Position numbers and translations under genes: made by a program
Part shown: piece by piece, positions 35,015-44,553 of the stretch
Layout: every line of letters starts with the position of its first letter
How positions within the stretch are numbered: the first letter of the stretch is position 1
Notes under the pieces: model-generated
Database searches by the model: none
Told to the model about the DNA's origin: nothing
The model's input: the letters and a program-made list of their open reading frames with translations, nothing else
Assembly: GCA_046153985.1 (NCBI GenBank)
Contig: JBJXFD010000557.1
Location: 37,211-101,210, forward strand
Direction: 5' to 3'
From: JABWAJ01 sp046153985
Lineage (GTDB): Bacteria > Bacteroidota > Bacteroidia > Chitinophagales > Saprospiraceae
DNA: 64,000 bases

Positions 35015-36644
35015 CTTGCAATAATTGATTTAAAAATAGGATGCCATTCAAAAACATGGCTTTTTGTCTCCGGGGATGCCCTTTGTGGTAAGGTGTCATG
35101 GAAAGAAATAACAAGGCTTCGATCAAGCGGATTTCGCTCCTGGAATAGCCTGCGGCCTCTGTCAGTTGGTCGAAATGACGAATCAAATCCAATTGTTTTT
35201 CCGGACTATTTATCTCAAATACAAATTGACCGGGTTTTGGTTCGTCAAGTCTGAACAGGTCTGCGACAATGAAATCATAAAGCCCGTGTACACTGTGGCG
35301 CAGCTTGGCCATATCATAACGCGGATCGCCATAAATGCCTTTTTCTCCAAAACTTCCACGCGGATCAATTAACCGCACAATTTGATTATTCACATCGTAC
35401 AGGATATTAGAGAAACAATAATCCCCGTGAATCACACTTCCGGCCACGTTTTCCGTCATTTCCTCTACAAGCATGGCGATATCTTCTTTCAAAAGCGGCC
35501 AATTCTTCAATTCCACTCCATTCACTTCGATCCAATCGCTTTCAAACAAATCGGCCCACCCCGGTTCTTTCACCAATTCAGCCAATCTTTCGCAGGTTTT
35601 GTTCCAATACATCTCCCGGATGCATTGTCCACTCAGTGAATAGCGATAAGCGTTAAAGCGTTGATGCACCAGAATTAACTGATCAAGTGTATATTTCCAT
35701 ACAGCCACATTCAAGTCGCCAAAAACAAATAGTTCAGCCAGGTTGGGGTAACCGTAGTATTCCTGGGTAATGCGGACCTGGTCTGAGTCTGTGTTTTTTT
35801 TCAGCAATTTTGGTGTGAATATCTGAAGGGGTTCCGGCAATTGATCGTACCAGTTCAGTTCGTCTTCTAACTTTTCTGTTTTTCGACTGATTTTGGTGAT
35901 AACACCCTCTACGGGGTCAATGGTCAGCGAATTAAAATAACGGCTCTGGAGCAAATTCCGCTTGGCGCGGTTAAACCCCGAAATATGGCCAAAATCGTAC
36001 CAAGACGTGGCTGGTATCGCTTTGAGGGCAATTTGCTGGTTATAAATATCGAGCGCGGAGCATAATTCCCGGTGTTGTTGCTGTATCTGGCGAATGATCA
36101 CAGAACGCAAAACATCCACCCGGCTCAGGGCATAAACGCCGGCGAGGGCTTCCAGGTTCGGCCCTTCTATGTTTTGTTTGTCGTAAAATGCCTGAATATT
36201 CCTAGCTTCATTAATTTCTGCGAGGCACCAGTTTTCCGGTTCATCGTAATGGCCCGTAAACACATAGTCATTCACTTCAGGCAAGGCGTCTTCTACCAGG
36301 GTGTCCCCAAGCACAATCAGTACGCCTTTGCCGGGTTGTATCCAGGAAAGCCCGGCCAGCAGGGAATGCAGGATTGCGCCATTGGGTTGTACATATGCAT
36401 AGTGAATATCCATTCTGTCAGCATAGGCCCATCCCAGATAATTACTCAGCTTCCGGTTATCGAACTGCAAAACCACAACTGCTTCCCGAAACCCTTTGAT
36501 TTCCAGATTATCGAGTATCCACCCAATAACCGGCTTGCCATTGACCGGGATCATCGCATTGGAACGGTTCGTTCCAATCGGCAGGTGGCTGTAGTTGATG
36601 TCCCCGCCGCAGAGAATGATGGGGGTTTTAGACTTCACTTCCAT
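34950..36644 (-). CDS. Fusion: nucleotidyltransferase-like domain plus APH/choline-kinase-like domain
   Basis: 564 aa. The N-terminal about 240 residues resemble a sugar nucleotidyltransferase (PIILCGGDINYSHLP then AMIPVNGKPVIGWIL) but the GxGxR...PK loop is altered: no G-x-G-T-R, and the signature Lys is missing. The C-terminal about 300 residues form an aminoglycoside-phosphotransferase-like kinase: VIHGDYCFSNILYD with H406, D408 and N413, and LIDPRG with D427. The pair suggests that a small alcohol or sugar is phosphorylated and nucleotide-activated, as in LicA/LicC or Campylobacter Cj1415/Cj1416-type routes. The substrate is unknown. It overlaps the HAD gene by 65 bp and the preceding glycosyltransferase by 17 bp. 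Confidence 0.75.
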   Translation of the reverse strand: MEVKSKTPIILCGGDINYSHLPIGTNRSNAMIPVNGKPVIGWILDNLEIKGFREAVVVLQFDNRKLSNYLGWAYADRMDIHYAYVQPNGAILHSLLAGLSWIQPGKGVLIVLGDTLVEDALPEVNDYVFTGHYDEPENWCLAEINEARNIQAFYDKQNIEGPNLEALAGVYALSRVDVLRSVIIRQIQQQHRELCSALDIYNQQIALKAIPATSWYDFGHISGFNRAKRNLLQSRYFNSLTIDPVEGVITKISRKTEKLEDELNWYDQLPEPLQIFTPKLLKKNTDSDQVRITQEYYGYPNLAELFVFGDLNVAVWKYTLDQLILVHQRFNAYRYSLSGQCIREMYWNKTCERLAELVKEPGWADLFESDWIEVNGVELKNWPLLKEDIAMLVEEMTENVAGSVIHGDYCFSNILYDVNNQIVRLIDPRGSFGEKGIYGDPRYDMAKLRHSVHGLYDFIVADLFRLDEPKPGQFVFEINSPEKQLDLIRHFDQLTEAAGYSRSEIRLIEALLFLSMTPYHKGHPRRQKAMFLNGILFLNQLLQDENRNRPGWNHLQNQTAGAVV

Positions 36645-37866
36645 AAAGAGAGGTCGGGTGCGGTCTTTTTTTAAGTAGATTATTGTAAAGGTCCAATACC
36701 TTGCGGGAATTTATTTCCGGATTAAAAGAAGTCCGGGCATATTCAAAGCCATTTTCCGAAAGTGTTTGCCTTAGTACCGAGTCGGCAGCTAAACGGTCAA
36801 CCGCATGGATTAACCCGGGCAGGTCTTTCATCGGCGCAACCAAGCCTGTTTTTTCATGCAGGATGATCCGACTTTTTCGGGTGTGCCCGGAGGCGACCAC
36901 CACCGGCGTTTTAACCGCCATTGCTTCAAAAGGCTGGCGTCCTAAAACGCCAAGCCTGGTGCAGACGACCAAAATGTCCATTGCCGCAATCAGAGGTAAT
37001 ATATCATTTCTAAATCCCAGTATTTCAAGTTTACCCTGAAGCAATGGTTCTGCTTGATAACGTTCCAATGTAATACAGGGATCTTCTGCTTTTCGAATCC
37101 CCCAGCGTACTAAGCGCCCCGGGTTTTTGGGAGTTTTGGGCAGGTTTCCGACCATTACAAAACGAAATTTGTTGTCGGGACATCGTTGGCAAAGTGCTAT
37201 GGCCATTTGCAGAAAATCCCAGGCGCCTTTTATTTTAGTAAGATTGGCAGCATAGCCAATTACAAGTTCCCCGGAGCCAATGCCCAATTCTGTCCGTTTC
37301 ATAACCCGCAAACGAATGGCTTCTTCGGCATGTTGCATGGAGACGGTATTGAAAATAACCGATAGGCGACGGTCTCCATCAAATCCATCGGCTTCGTCTT
37401 CGCTAATGGCAATAAGCGCACTGGCGTACGCCTTAATGCTCCTATTTGAAAGGTTTTTCAAAATCCAAGAATTGGTCGGGTAATAGGAACTTCTGAGGTG
37501 TTGAATTATGGGAATATGGCTATCTTTTAAAGAAAGTCCAGCCTGGAGGCAGGCTTTGTCATTGAGATGTATAATATCTGGTTGTAAATTGAGGATGTGT
37601 TTTTTGATTTGGGGGTTAATAAAAAGCGCGTTAAGTTGAAAAAAAGCGCGTCGTTGGTACCATTTAGGGCCTGGAAAGGTCCAGAATCGGCTAAAACTAC
37701 AAATACTGGATTCAATACCTTCGTCATTTAATAGTTTTCTGTATGGCCCATCATCTGCCAATACTACATGAATTTCTACTTTTCCTTTAAACCCTTTGAT
37801 CAAATTCAGCATACTGAAAGCTGATCCGGTTAATAGGCCATCCTGGTGGATAAAAATAATCTTCAA
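36628..37866 (-). CDS. Family 4 glycosyltransferase
   Basis: 412 aa, GT-B fold. Starts KIIFIHQDGLLTGSAFSMLN (glycine-rich acceptor loop). The donor domain has VIGYAANLTKIKGAWDFLQM and GVLGRQPFEAMAVKTPVVVA with the conserved Glu. The conserved parts are normal; specificity unknown. A gap of 88 bp without an evident promoter lies upstream, the largest in this part of the operon. Confidence 0.83.
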   Translation of the reverse strand: MKIIFIHQDGLLTGSAFSMLNLIKGFKGKVEIHVVLADDGPYRKLLNDEGIESSICSFSRFWTFPGPKWYQRRAFFQLNALFINPQIKKHILNLQPDIIHLNDKACLQAGLSLKDSHIPIIQHLRSSYYPTNSWILKNLSNRSIKAYASALIAISEDEADGFDGDRRLSVIFNTVSMQHAEEAIRLRVMKRTELGIGSGELVIGYAANLTKIKGAWDFLQMAIALCQRCPDNKFRFVMVGNLPKTPKNPGRLVRWGIRKAEDPCITLERYQAEPLLQGKLEILGFRNDILPLIAAMDILVVCTRLGVLGRQPFEAMAVKTPVVVASGHTRKSRIILHEKTGLVAPMKDLPGLIHAVDRLAADSVLRQTLSENGFEYARTSFNPEINSRKVLDLYNNLLKKRPHPTSLYGSEV

Positions 37867-37954
37867 TTTAAAGTTTATTTGTTTGCATCAAACTTCTCTA
37901 TTTTAAATATTAATATTATTGATAATACATTCAGTAATCATGCATTGATGAATT

Positions 37955-39571
37955 TCAATATTGGATATATTTTTCTATAAACTGGTTCTGGGTAATCAAT
38001 AGTTTTTCAACCTCATAAGGATAATTATTGAAACAATCAATTTTTTCTATAATGTTCCGAATATTAAAAGTTTCGCAAAAATTACTTTCATACTCTCCAA
38101 TATAATTATGCCGATTTAAGTTGTTATATATAATCACCGGCTTTTGGCCCAAAAACCCTTCGATAATTGTGTTGCTGTTCACAGAAGAAATCAATATCCC
38201 GCATTGGTCAATAGCTTGCGAGAGTTCAATATTTTGAATAATTTTAACTCTTGACAGGTTGTTTAATTTATTAAGAATAAATTCACAATAAGGTGTTTTT
38301 TTATGTAGTTTCACCCACAGATTAATAGACAATTTTTCACAATACTCATTAATGCGTTCACAGGTTTCAATCAACATATTGTATTCATAGTCTGAAAGGA
38401 AGTACCCTTCAGTGGTAGGTGCAAATAAAATATCCCTATTAACAACATTCAAGTTTGTCCGATAAGAATTTCCTATATAAGGAATATACTTTATGTCTTC
38501 ACAATTTGGCGCTTCTATTGCAAGCGATCCAGTTTCAAATTTACTGTAAAGAAAAACTTTCTTTGCTTCTACATATTTCAAAACGCCTGCTCTGTTTGCT
38601 CCAGGGATTACTGCATGTTGAACAAAAATAGTTTGCTTGTTATTAAAAAGATTAATAAATAGATTGGACGGACCATGATTGAAGTCACTAAGATAGAATA
38701 CATCCTTTTTAAGTCTCAAAATTAGTTTAAAAACCATAACAGTATCAATAATATCCTGGTAACACATTGCAACAATTAATCTGTGATTAATCTTCAATGC
38801 TTTCATAAGCAAAGGAGTGTCAAAAATATGCTCTATTTTACTATATGAACAATGGGTATTCTTTTCCAAATATATATGCTTTTTCTTATTAAGAAATTTT
38901 AAAATAAAAAATCTAATAATATAAGGTGAAAAATAAAAAAAAGCATCTTCCTTTATAGAAAGAAAATAACGAACATTTTTAGAAGGGTAAAAAACATACA
39001 ATGGCTTTTTTGAAAAAACCGAACCAAATAAGTTCAATACATTTTTCAGAAAACGCTTATATTTTTCAAGTATTTTTGCATTGTTTTTTTTGCTTTTTAT
39101 TTTAATCTCTTTAATTCGTATATTCAGCAAAGACTCATTAGCTAAATGATGTATAATATTCTTAAAAATCGTAGACCCGGAAAAATATATAACATCAACT
39201 TTGCTCTCCAAACAATAATCGAACAGCTTTATGATTGAAAATACATGAAAAGTTCGCAAATTAGTTGGTCCGCCAGAAATAACGAACGGGTTAAATGGAA
39301 AGCTTAGTACACTATGGGATTTATCTAAGTATGCTTTCTTTTCAGCATCTCCAATCTTTTTCAAGATCGCTTCTCGTTCATTTAATGAAAAAAAATCATG
39401 ACCTAAATCAAGCGTTTCGAATCCTTGATTTTTAAAATAAATATTTTGAACCTCTGAGCATAAAGTAATCACAGTAATATCTTTTATTTCTCGCAAGATT
39501 TTTGAGCAATAGTCAAAATCTCTAGAGGTTTCAATATTCGGCTCTATCGCAAATATTTTTTTCAAAGTCAA
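37955..39571 (-). CDS. Probable GT-B surface-carbohydrate protein of unknown specificity
   Basis: 538 aa, markedly AT-rich. No named family was recognised. The second half reads like capsule-type GT-B or CDP-glycerol glycerophosphotransferase-like proteins: FVQHAVIPGANRAG near 330, DILFAPTTEGYF near 390, WVKLHKK near 440, and SSVNSNTIIEGFLGQKPVII near 480. That layout, with His in the middle and a Ser/Glu donor motif at the end, suggests a glycosyl- or glycerophosphotransferase. It precedes (3' of) the PseI gene and could be the pseudaminyl transferase, but that is only position. Confidence 0.55.
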   Translation of the reverse strand: MTLKKIFAIEPNIETSRDFDYCSKILREIKDITVITLCSEVQNIYFKNQGFETLDLGHDFFSLNEREAILKKIGDAEKKAYLDKSHSVLSFPFNPFVISGGPTNLRTFHVFSIIKLFDYCLESKVDVIYFSGSTIFKNIIHHLANESLLNIRIKEIKIKSKKNNAKILEKYKRFLKNVLNLFGSVFSKKPLYVFYPSKNVRYFLSIKEDAFFYFSPYIIRFFILKFLNKKKHIYLEKNTHCSYSKIEHIFDTPLLMKALKINHRLIVAMCYQDIIDTVMVFKLILRLKKDVFYLSDFNHGPSNLFINLFNNKQTIFVQHAVIPGANRAGVLKYVEAKKVFLYSKFETGSLAIEAPNCEDIKYIPYIGNSYRTNLNVVNRDILFAPTTEGYFLSDYEYNMLIETCERINEYCEKLSINLWVKLHKKTPYCEFILNKLNNLSRVKIIQNIELSQAIDQCGILISSVNSNTIIEGFLGQKPVIIYNNLNRHNYIGEYESNFCETFNIRNIIEKIDCFNNYPYEVEKLLITQNQFIEKYIQY

Positions 39572-39612
39572 AAGGCTTATTAGCTCATTTTAATAACTTT
39601 TCTATCCCAATT

Positions 39613-40671
39613 CTAAGCAAGGTCCTCCACTATCATAGAATCACTAAACGGCGTTCCTGCTGAGACGTCCTTCAAAGATACTTTACCCCTAATTTGCTTA
39701 TAAAACTTCGGATGCATTCCAAACCCAGGTCGAATACTCCTTACATTTTTCGTAGTTATTGGCTCTCCGGTTTTAATATCTTCTACCACATAGAGAGACC
39801 GGCAAAAATCTCTGCCTTTTATTTGCTTTTCGGTTAACTTGTAATCCACCACACCTATAGCTTTCTCCGCTTCTCGAACGGCTGTGACCATTTGAGCAAA
39901 TTCTGTTTCGTTCATTGAAAAAGAGGCATCCGGTCCACCAATAACACGGTCAATGATGAAGTGTTTTTCAATGATTTTTGCGCCAAAGCAAGTGGCAACT
40001 ATAGGGACAGTGCTGCCCATGGTATGGTCAGATAGTCCGGTAATTACCCCATATTGTTCTGCCATATCTCGCACCATAATCATATTGGCTTCTTCAATAG
40101 GCGCCGGATAGCTGGAGGTACATTTCAACAATGCAATATTATTGTTCCCCATTCTTCTACAAGCATCCAAAGCCAATTCAATATCTTCGTTTGTTGCTAT
40201 CCCGGTAGATATGATAACTGGCTTACCTTTAGATGCCACATATTCAATTAACGGGATATCGGTAATTTCAAAAGAGGCTATTTTATAAGCCGGGGTATTC
40301 AGTTCTTCTAACAGGTCAACTGCCGTACTATCAAAAGGGCTGCTAAAGCAAATTAATCCCTCTTCTTTTGCAACCCGAAACAATACTTCATGCCACTCCC
40401 AGGGGGTATAAGCTTCCTGATAGAGTTTATAGAGGTTTTTGCCTTCCCAAATGGTTCCTTTTATAATAAAATCGTCCTTATCACTATCAATCGTGAGCGT
40501 ATCCGCAGTATATGTTTGCAGTTTAATGGCGTCAGCGCCAGCCCTTTTGGCAGCACGTATTGTATCGAGTGCTGTATCCAAATTACCATTGTGATTGGCT
40601 GATAGTTCTGCAATGATAAAAACACTTGAATCACTGGTTATCTCAAAGTCACCTATTTTCATACTTGTCAA
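39613..40671 (-). CDS. pseI: Pseudaminic acid synthase
   Basis: 352 aa. Condenses 6-deoxy-AltdiNAc with phosphoenolpyruvate to give pseudaminic acid. The NeuB-type barrel has IAELSANHNGN (20-30), KLQTYTADTLT, GTIWEGKNLYKLY and GLSDHTMGSTVP. The C-terminal SAF (antifreeze-like) domain has RSIRPGFGMHPKF. The motif set distinguishes PseI from the NeuB/LegI-type enzyme at 58254. The ATG at 40662 (MKIGDFE) is an alternative start. It stands at the 3' end of the Pse block. Confidence 0.92.
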   Translation of the reverse strand: MTSMKIGDFEITSDSSVFIIAELSANHNGNLDTALDTIRAAKRAGADAIKLQTYTADTLTIDSDKDDFIIKGTIWEGKNLYKLYQEAYTPWEWHEVLFRVAKEEGLICFSSPFDSTAVDLLEELNTPAYKIASFEITDIPLIEYVASKGKPVIISTGIATNEDIELALDACRRMGNNNIALLKCTSSYPAPIEEANMIMVRDMAEQYGVITGLSDHTMGSTVPIVATCFGAKIIEKHFIIDRVIGGPDASFSMNETEFAQMVTAVREAEKAIGVVDYKLTEKQIKGRDFCRSLYVVEDIKTGEPITTKNVRSIRPGFGMHPKFYKQIRGKVSLKDVSAGTPFSDSMIVEDLA

Positions 40672-40751
40672 TAGACTGGTTATTTAATTGAATGAATTTT
40701 AAAGCAATAGCTTGGGTAGTTTAAGAGCCACCATTTATCCTTTGATATAAA

Positions 40752-41693
40752 TTAAACCACGAACTCATTAAACCCTTTGTAAAATTTTTGGCCGCTAACC
40801 GGACGGGAATAATCAGAAAGTGGAATATCTAATACATCCTCAATACTCCAAATCAGATCATTAAATCCCAGCATGTGCCGGAACATAACCGTACTGGAAA
40901 ACCGGGGATTTATTTCAAAAACACAAGGTCCTTTTTCTGAATGCCTCAGTTGAACATTAATTGATCCATTCAAATCCAGGTGCGTCGCTATGGAATGTAA
41001 TACACTTGTGATATTTTCATCCTCAACGACTTCACCGTAACCGGAAAAACCGCCAACTAGCTTCCTTTTCAATATAATGGATCTAATCTCTTTGTTTTTT
41101 GAACGGAACAAGCCACATGTAAATTCCCCATCAAGATCACTGATGAACTCTTGTGCGATAAAATTTGGCACTTTCTTTTGATAGAATGCGAACTCATCCC
41201 AACCGTCAACCTTGTAAAGTGATTTACTACCGGATCCATTCCTGCTTTTGATGATTAAAGGGAATTTTGTTGGTTTCATATCTGAAATAACACTTGTTTC
41301 CGGAAATGGCAGATGATTTTTCTTTAGAAAATATGTAGTCTCTAGTTTGTCAAATCCAATTTCTCTTGATTGTAAATTTGCGGCAATCATTTTTTTATCA
41401 AGAAACCAGGTATCAATTTTCATTTCAGTTAACAACCTGATTTCTGGTTCGGACATTGGCAATATTAAATCTATCCCGAATTGAGCTATAATATTTCTAA
41501 TATCTGTGAGATATGAATCAGTAGTGCATTTGGATACAATCAATGCTTTATCAAAAATAAATATTCCTGCATGCTCATCATGGATATCACAGCCTATTAC
41601 CAGGTTGAATAAAGAAGATGTTTTAAGAATTTTTCCAATACTTTGCCCTATATCTCCACCGCAACCAGTAACTAAAATATTATATTTTTTCAT
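40752..41693 (-). CDS. ATP-grasp protein
   Basis: 313 aa. The N-terminal domain starts NILVTGCGGDIGQSIGKIL, a Rossmann-like pre-ATP-grasp part typical of carbamoyl-phosphate-synthase-like ATP-grasp proteins. FPLIIKSRNGSGSKSLYKV and FIAQEFISDLDGEFTCGLF form the ATP-binding core, and CVFEINPRFSSTV supplies the metal ligands (E, N). Such enzymes join a carboxylate to an amine or thiol. In nonulosonic acid clusters it may ligate an amino acid or other acid to the sugar; no substrate is evident. The start overlaps the phosphoesterase gene by 4 bp. Confidence 0.8.
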   Translation of the reverse strand: MKKYNILVTGCGGDIGQSIGKILKTSSLFNLVIGCDIHDEHAGIFIFDKALIVSKCTTDSYLTDIRNIIAQFGIDLILPMSEPEIRLLTEMKIDTWFLDKKMIAANLQSREIGFDKLETTYFLKKNHLPFPETSVISDMKPTKFPLIIKSRNGSGSKSLYKVDGWDEFAFYQKKVPNFIAQEFISDLDGEFTCGLFRSKNKEIRSIILKRKLVGGFSGYGEVVEDENITSVLHSIATHLDLNGSINVQLRHSEKGPCVFEINPRFSSTVMFRHMLGFNDLIWSIEDVLDIPLSDYSRPVSGQKFYKGFNEFVV

Positions 41694-42394
41694 TGCCTGT
41701 TTCTAACTAATACATCTCTCAAATACACATTTGATGGGTCTATCCTAAACACTTCTTTAATTAGTTCTGATGTATCGTATGGTGTTGATAATAACTGAAT
41801 AGCACCATTTTCTGTATCGAGTACTGCCCAATCAGCTAAGCCTCCAGTCTGACGAGACTGACCTACTGACCCAGGGTTTATTAGTGTAGTGCCGAGATAG
41901 GAATAAGCAAATTGGTAGTGAGAATGTCCAATTAATACGATATCTGTACCACTCGAACATGCTCTGTTTAATGTTGATTTCTGAGTATCTGGATACAAAT
42001 ACATATTTGGGTCCCAAGGGCTACCATGGCACATCAATATATTAATGTTGTCAACTTCAAGTTGAAGTTGTTCTGGCAGAGAGACCAATTCAGCTATCTG
42101 TGCACTATTTAACCTCTCTAAAGCCATACAATGGCCACTTCCATGTTTTTCTGTAACCATTTCTATTTTTATACTCCCATTTAAAATTTCTTTCAATAAA
42201 TCTTCATGATTTCCTTTGATGAATTTGCAGTCCCACTCGAATAGTATTTCTAATACTTTTTCAGGGTAGTAATAGTAACCTATCAAATCTCCCAATATTA
42301 ATATTTTTTCTACTTTAATTTGTTTTGCCTTTTGAAGGACTTGTAATAACGCATAATGATTGCCATGTATGTCAGAGAGAATTGCAATCTTCAT
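41690..42394 (-). CDS. Calcineurin-like metallophosphoesterase (YfcE/MJ0936 type)
   Basis: 234 aa. All five metal motifs are visible: ILSDIHGN (4-11), LGDLIGYY, KGNHEDLL, CHGSPW and GHSHYQFAY. The family hydrolyses phosphomono- or diesters. It sits inside the pseudaminic acid block where the UDP-sugar hydrolase PseG would be expected, with 4-bp overlaps on both sides. A role in removing a nucleotide or phosphate from an intermediate is possible but is inference. Confidence 0.85.
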   Translation of the reverse strand: MKIAILSDIHGNHYALLQVLQKAKQIKVEKILILGDLIGYYYYPEKVLEILFEWDCKFIKGNHEDLLKEILNGSIKIEMVTEKHGSGHCMALERLNSAQIAELVSLPEQLQLEVDNINILMCHGSPWDPNMYLYPDTQKSTLNRACSSGTDIVLIGHSHYQFAYSYLGTTLINPGSVGQSRQTGGLADWAVLDTENGAIQLLSTPYDTSELIKEVFRIDPSNVYLRDVLVRNRQ

Positions 42395-43071
42395 AATACG
42401 CGGGCGAGAATTTGATCCGCAATTACTCTTGGGGATTTAAGCAATCCTTTTTCTTTGTATTTTATAAATTCTTCCAATTTATTAAATTCACTATTCCGGA
42501 TAGTGAGTTGCATATCCGTATCCATTATCCCTGGATCAATAGTGTAGAACTTATGCTCCGGGTACTCTTGAGTCATTACCTCAAGAAACATACTCATGGC
42601 AGCTTTAGTAGAACAATAAAGTGACCAACAAGCGATTGGTTTCGTCGAGGCGCCAGATGAGATATTAATGACAGTGATTTTCCTATCGTTGAACTTATTT
42701 AACAGAAAATTGCATATAGCAATTGGCGTTTTTACATTCACTAACACTAAGTCATTAATCTTATTTTCGTCAAATGTGCCTACTTTAGAAATAGGGGCAA
42801 TCAGGCTAGCATTGCTAATGAAAACAATTTCATCTCCAGCAATATAATGACTGAATAATTCTATTTTACCAGCTATGTTTTGTTCAGTAAAATCGCACTC
42901 AATAAAATTAAACCTGCCAGTGTCGTACTCCTTTTGCTTTTCTGTTAATGATCTTGAAACTGATACTATTGAGTCCTTACTATTTTCCATGATAGCAGAT
43001 ACAAAGGCTTCTCCAAGGCCACGAGTAGTTCCTGTAATAATGAACATCTTTTTTGAGCCGACCGTCTTCAT
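42391..43071 (-). CDS. Short-chain dehydrogenase/reductase
   Basis: 226 aa, classical SDR. Cofactor loop TGTTRGLG (13-20), NAS motif as SNASL, catalytic Ser in NISSGAS, and YCSTK as the Y-x3-K pair. The C-terminal IDPGIMDTDMQ follows the PG motif. The N-terminus resembles sepiapterin-reductase-like members. Its substrate is unknown; a keto-sugar or a small side-chain precursor are options. Overlaps both neighbours by 4 bp. Confidence 0.83.
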   Translation of the reverse strand: MKTVGSKKMFIITGTTRGLGEAFVSAIMENSKDSIVSVSRSLTEKQKEYDTGRFNFIECDFTEQNIAGKIELFSHYIAGDEIVFISNASLIAPISKVGTFDENKINDLVLVNVKTPIAICNFLLNKFNDRKITVINISSGASTKPIACWSLYCSTKAAMSMFLEVMTQEYPEHKFYTIDPGIMDTDMQLTIRNSEFNKLEEFIKYKEKGLLKSPRVIADQILARVL

Positions 43072-43622
43072 TGATTAAGCCTGGTATGGATCAATACATC
43101 AACAAATTTTTCTTGGAAGTAACAATGCTCTTTAAGCCTTGCTTCTTCTTTAAACCCTGCTCGCACTAATACAGGATACAAAAGTGGCCTTAAATCAAAA
43201 GCAAATGTATAAATCTTATGCAATCGTAGTTCTTTAAAAGCTACTTCTTCGATTAATTTCAAATAAGTATTCCAATGCACTTCAAAGTGATCTTTCTCCT
43301 GGGCTGTATCCATGATGAAAGAGATTTCAGCATTTTGGTCTATCCAATTAATATGCACTAATCCCCCGTAACCAATACATTCTCCCTTATCTAAATAAGA
43401 GAATAGTAGTTGACTTGGCTGGGGATTGTCAAATAATTCATCAACTACTGTTTTAAAATATAAATCTTGATCCTGAGCAGTAAGGGGATTCGACTGCCGG
43501 AGATGATAAATTTGCTCGTTCCTCCACGCCATGATCTTGTAACGATCTTCCATTCTAATGGGAACAATAGCACAATGACCATCTATAAATATTTGTTTAT
43601 TAAGTATTTTATAGTTAGCCAT
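43068..43622 (-). CDS. GNAT acetyltransferase, PseH candidate
   Basis: 184 aa. IVPIRMEDRYKIMAWRNEQ (about 19-37) and WRNEQIYHLRQ match the N-terminal motif of PseH- and RimJ-like transferases; HKIYTFAFDLRPLLYPVLVR AGF marks the acetyl-CoA region. In the Pse pathway PseH N-acetylates the 4-amino group of UDP-4-amino-4,6-dideoxy-AltNAc. This gene is the only GNAT in the Pse block and is therefore the best candidate. First gene of the four-gene overlapping cassette. Confidence 0.7.
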   Translation of the reverse strand: MANYKILNKQIFIDGHCAIVPIRMEDRYKIMAWRNEQIYHLRQSNPLTAQDQDLYFKTVVDELFDNPQPSQLLFSYLDKGECIGYGGLVHINWIDQNAEISFIMDTAQEKDHFEVHWNTYLKLIEEVAFKELRLHKIYTFAFDLRPLLYPVLVRAGFKEEARLKEHCYFQEKFVDVLIHTRLNQ

Positions 43623-43668
43623 TTATTATTATTAGTATTTCAGAGTACTATATTTTATTCTAACAAGG

Positions 43669-44553
43669 TTACTTAACAAAAAAAGATGTAAGACATCTGC
43701 CAATTCCGGCATCAATAAAAGACTTATAAAGATTTATTGCGGACTCTATTCCATTTGAATGGATTAAGTTTTCAAAGCTAATCTTGGAAGCGTAGCAAGA
43801 CTTACCTTTACTCTTATCCTTGATATAATTTGTATGTTCGTTGAGTAAATTGATGTCAATCGGAAAGTCTGCCATGGCAAATACTTCTGTTAATCCGGCT
43901 TTGCCGGCCAGCCGATTTAACCCTTCTCTGTTAAAATAGGAAAGGTGATCTGGGTATGCTATCCAGAATTGTCTGTCAATATATTCATGATCAAGCAAGT
44001 ATTTTTGTAAAACAGAAAAATCATTTGGAACTTCGACCATTAGTACCCCACCATCATCAAGTAAATTATTACATCTTATAATAAGGTCATAGGGGTCAAG
44101 AACGTGTTCAAGAACATTATCTACCCATACAAGCTTATATCTTTTGTTTTCTTTAGTAAATTGATCTAATGTGGCATAGATGTCTGCCTCAATAAAATCA
44201 TCAATGGAGTCAGGATTAAACTTCCTGCATCCAAACGAACTATAATCTATTCCGGTTGCTGGAATTCCCTTTTCTTTTAAATAGCTTAGTACCCAGCCCT
44301 CGCCACAACCAATATCCAATACTGTTGTCGTGGAATCCAAAGAAATAAACTTAGATACGATATATAGTTTTTCTTCTATCTTATTTTTGATATGAATGAG
44401 CTCATCCTGCGAGTATTCCAGGTTATAGCTGCCTAATCCTAATTGGTAATACTTTTCATTGTAGTATTCTTCCAATTCCTTTTCAGTCGGCTTACTGATA
44501 ATTTCATAAAATCCGAATTCATTTAGTTTAACTTCAATATTATTCATTCCCAT
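43669..44553 (-). CDS. Class I SAM-dependent methyltransferase
   Basis: 294 aa from the start at 44553; ATGs at 44583 and 44547 are also possible. A short N-terminal part (PTEKELEEYYNEKYYQLG) precedes the SAM motif VLDIGCGEGWVLSYLKEKG; VDNVLEHVLDPYDLI and GGVLMVEVPNDFSVL complete the fold (UbiG/Methyltransf_23 type). Located between the PseF and PseH-like genes, it may methylate pseudaminic acid or one of its precursors. It overlaps the cytidylyltransferase gene. Confidence 0.78.
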   Translation of the reverse strand: MGMNNIEVKLNEFGFYEIISKPTEKELEEYYNEKYYQLGLGSYNLEYSQDELIHIKNKIEEKLYIVSKFISLDSTTTVLDIGCGEGWVLSYLKEKGIPATGIDYSSFGCRKFNPDSIDDFIEADIYATLDQFTKENKRYKLVWVDNVLEHVLDPYDLIIRCNNLLDDGGVLMVEVPNDFSVLQKYLLDHEYIDRQFWIAYPDHLSYFNREGLNRLAGKAGLTEVFAMADFPIDINLLNEHTNYIKDKSKGKSCYASKISFENLIHSNGIESAINLYKSFIDAGIGRCLTSFFVK

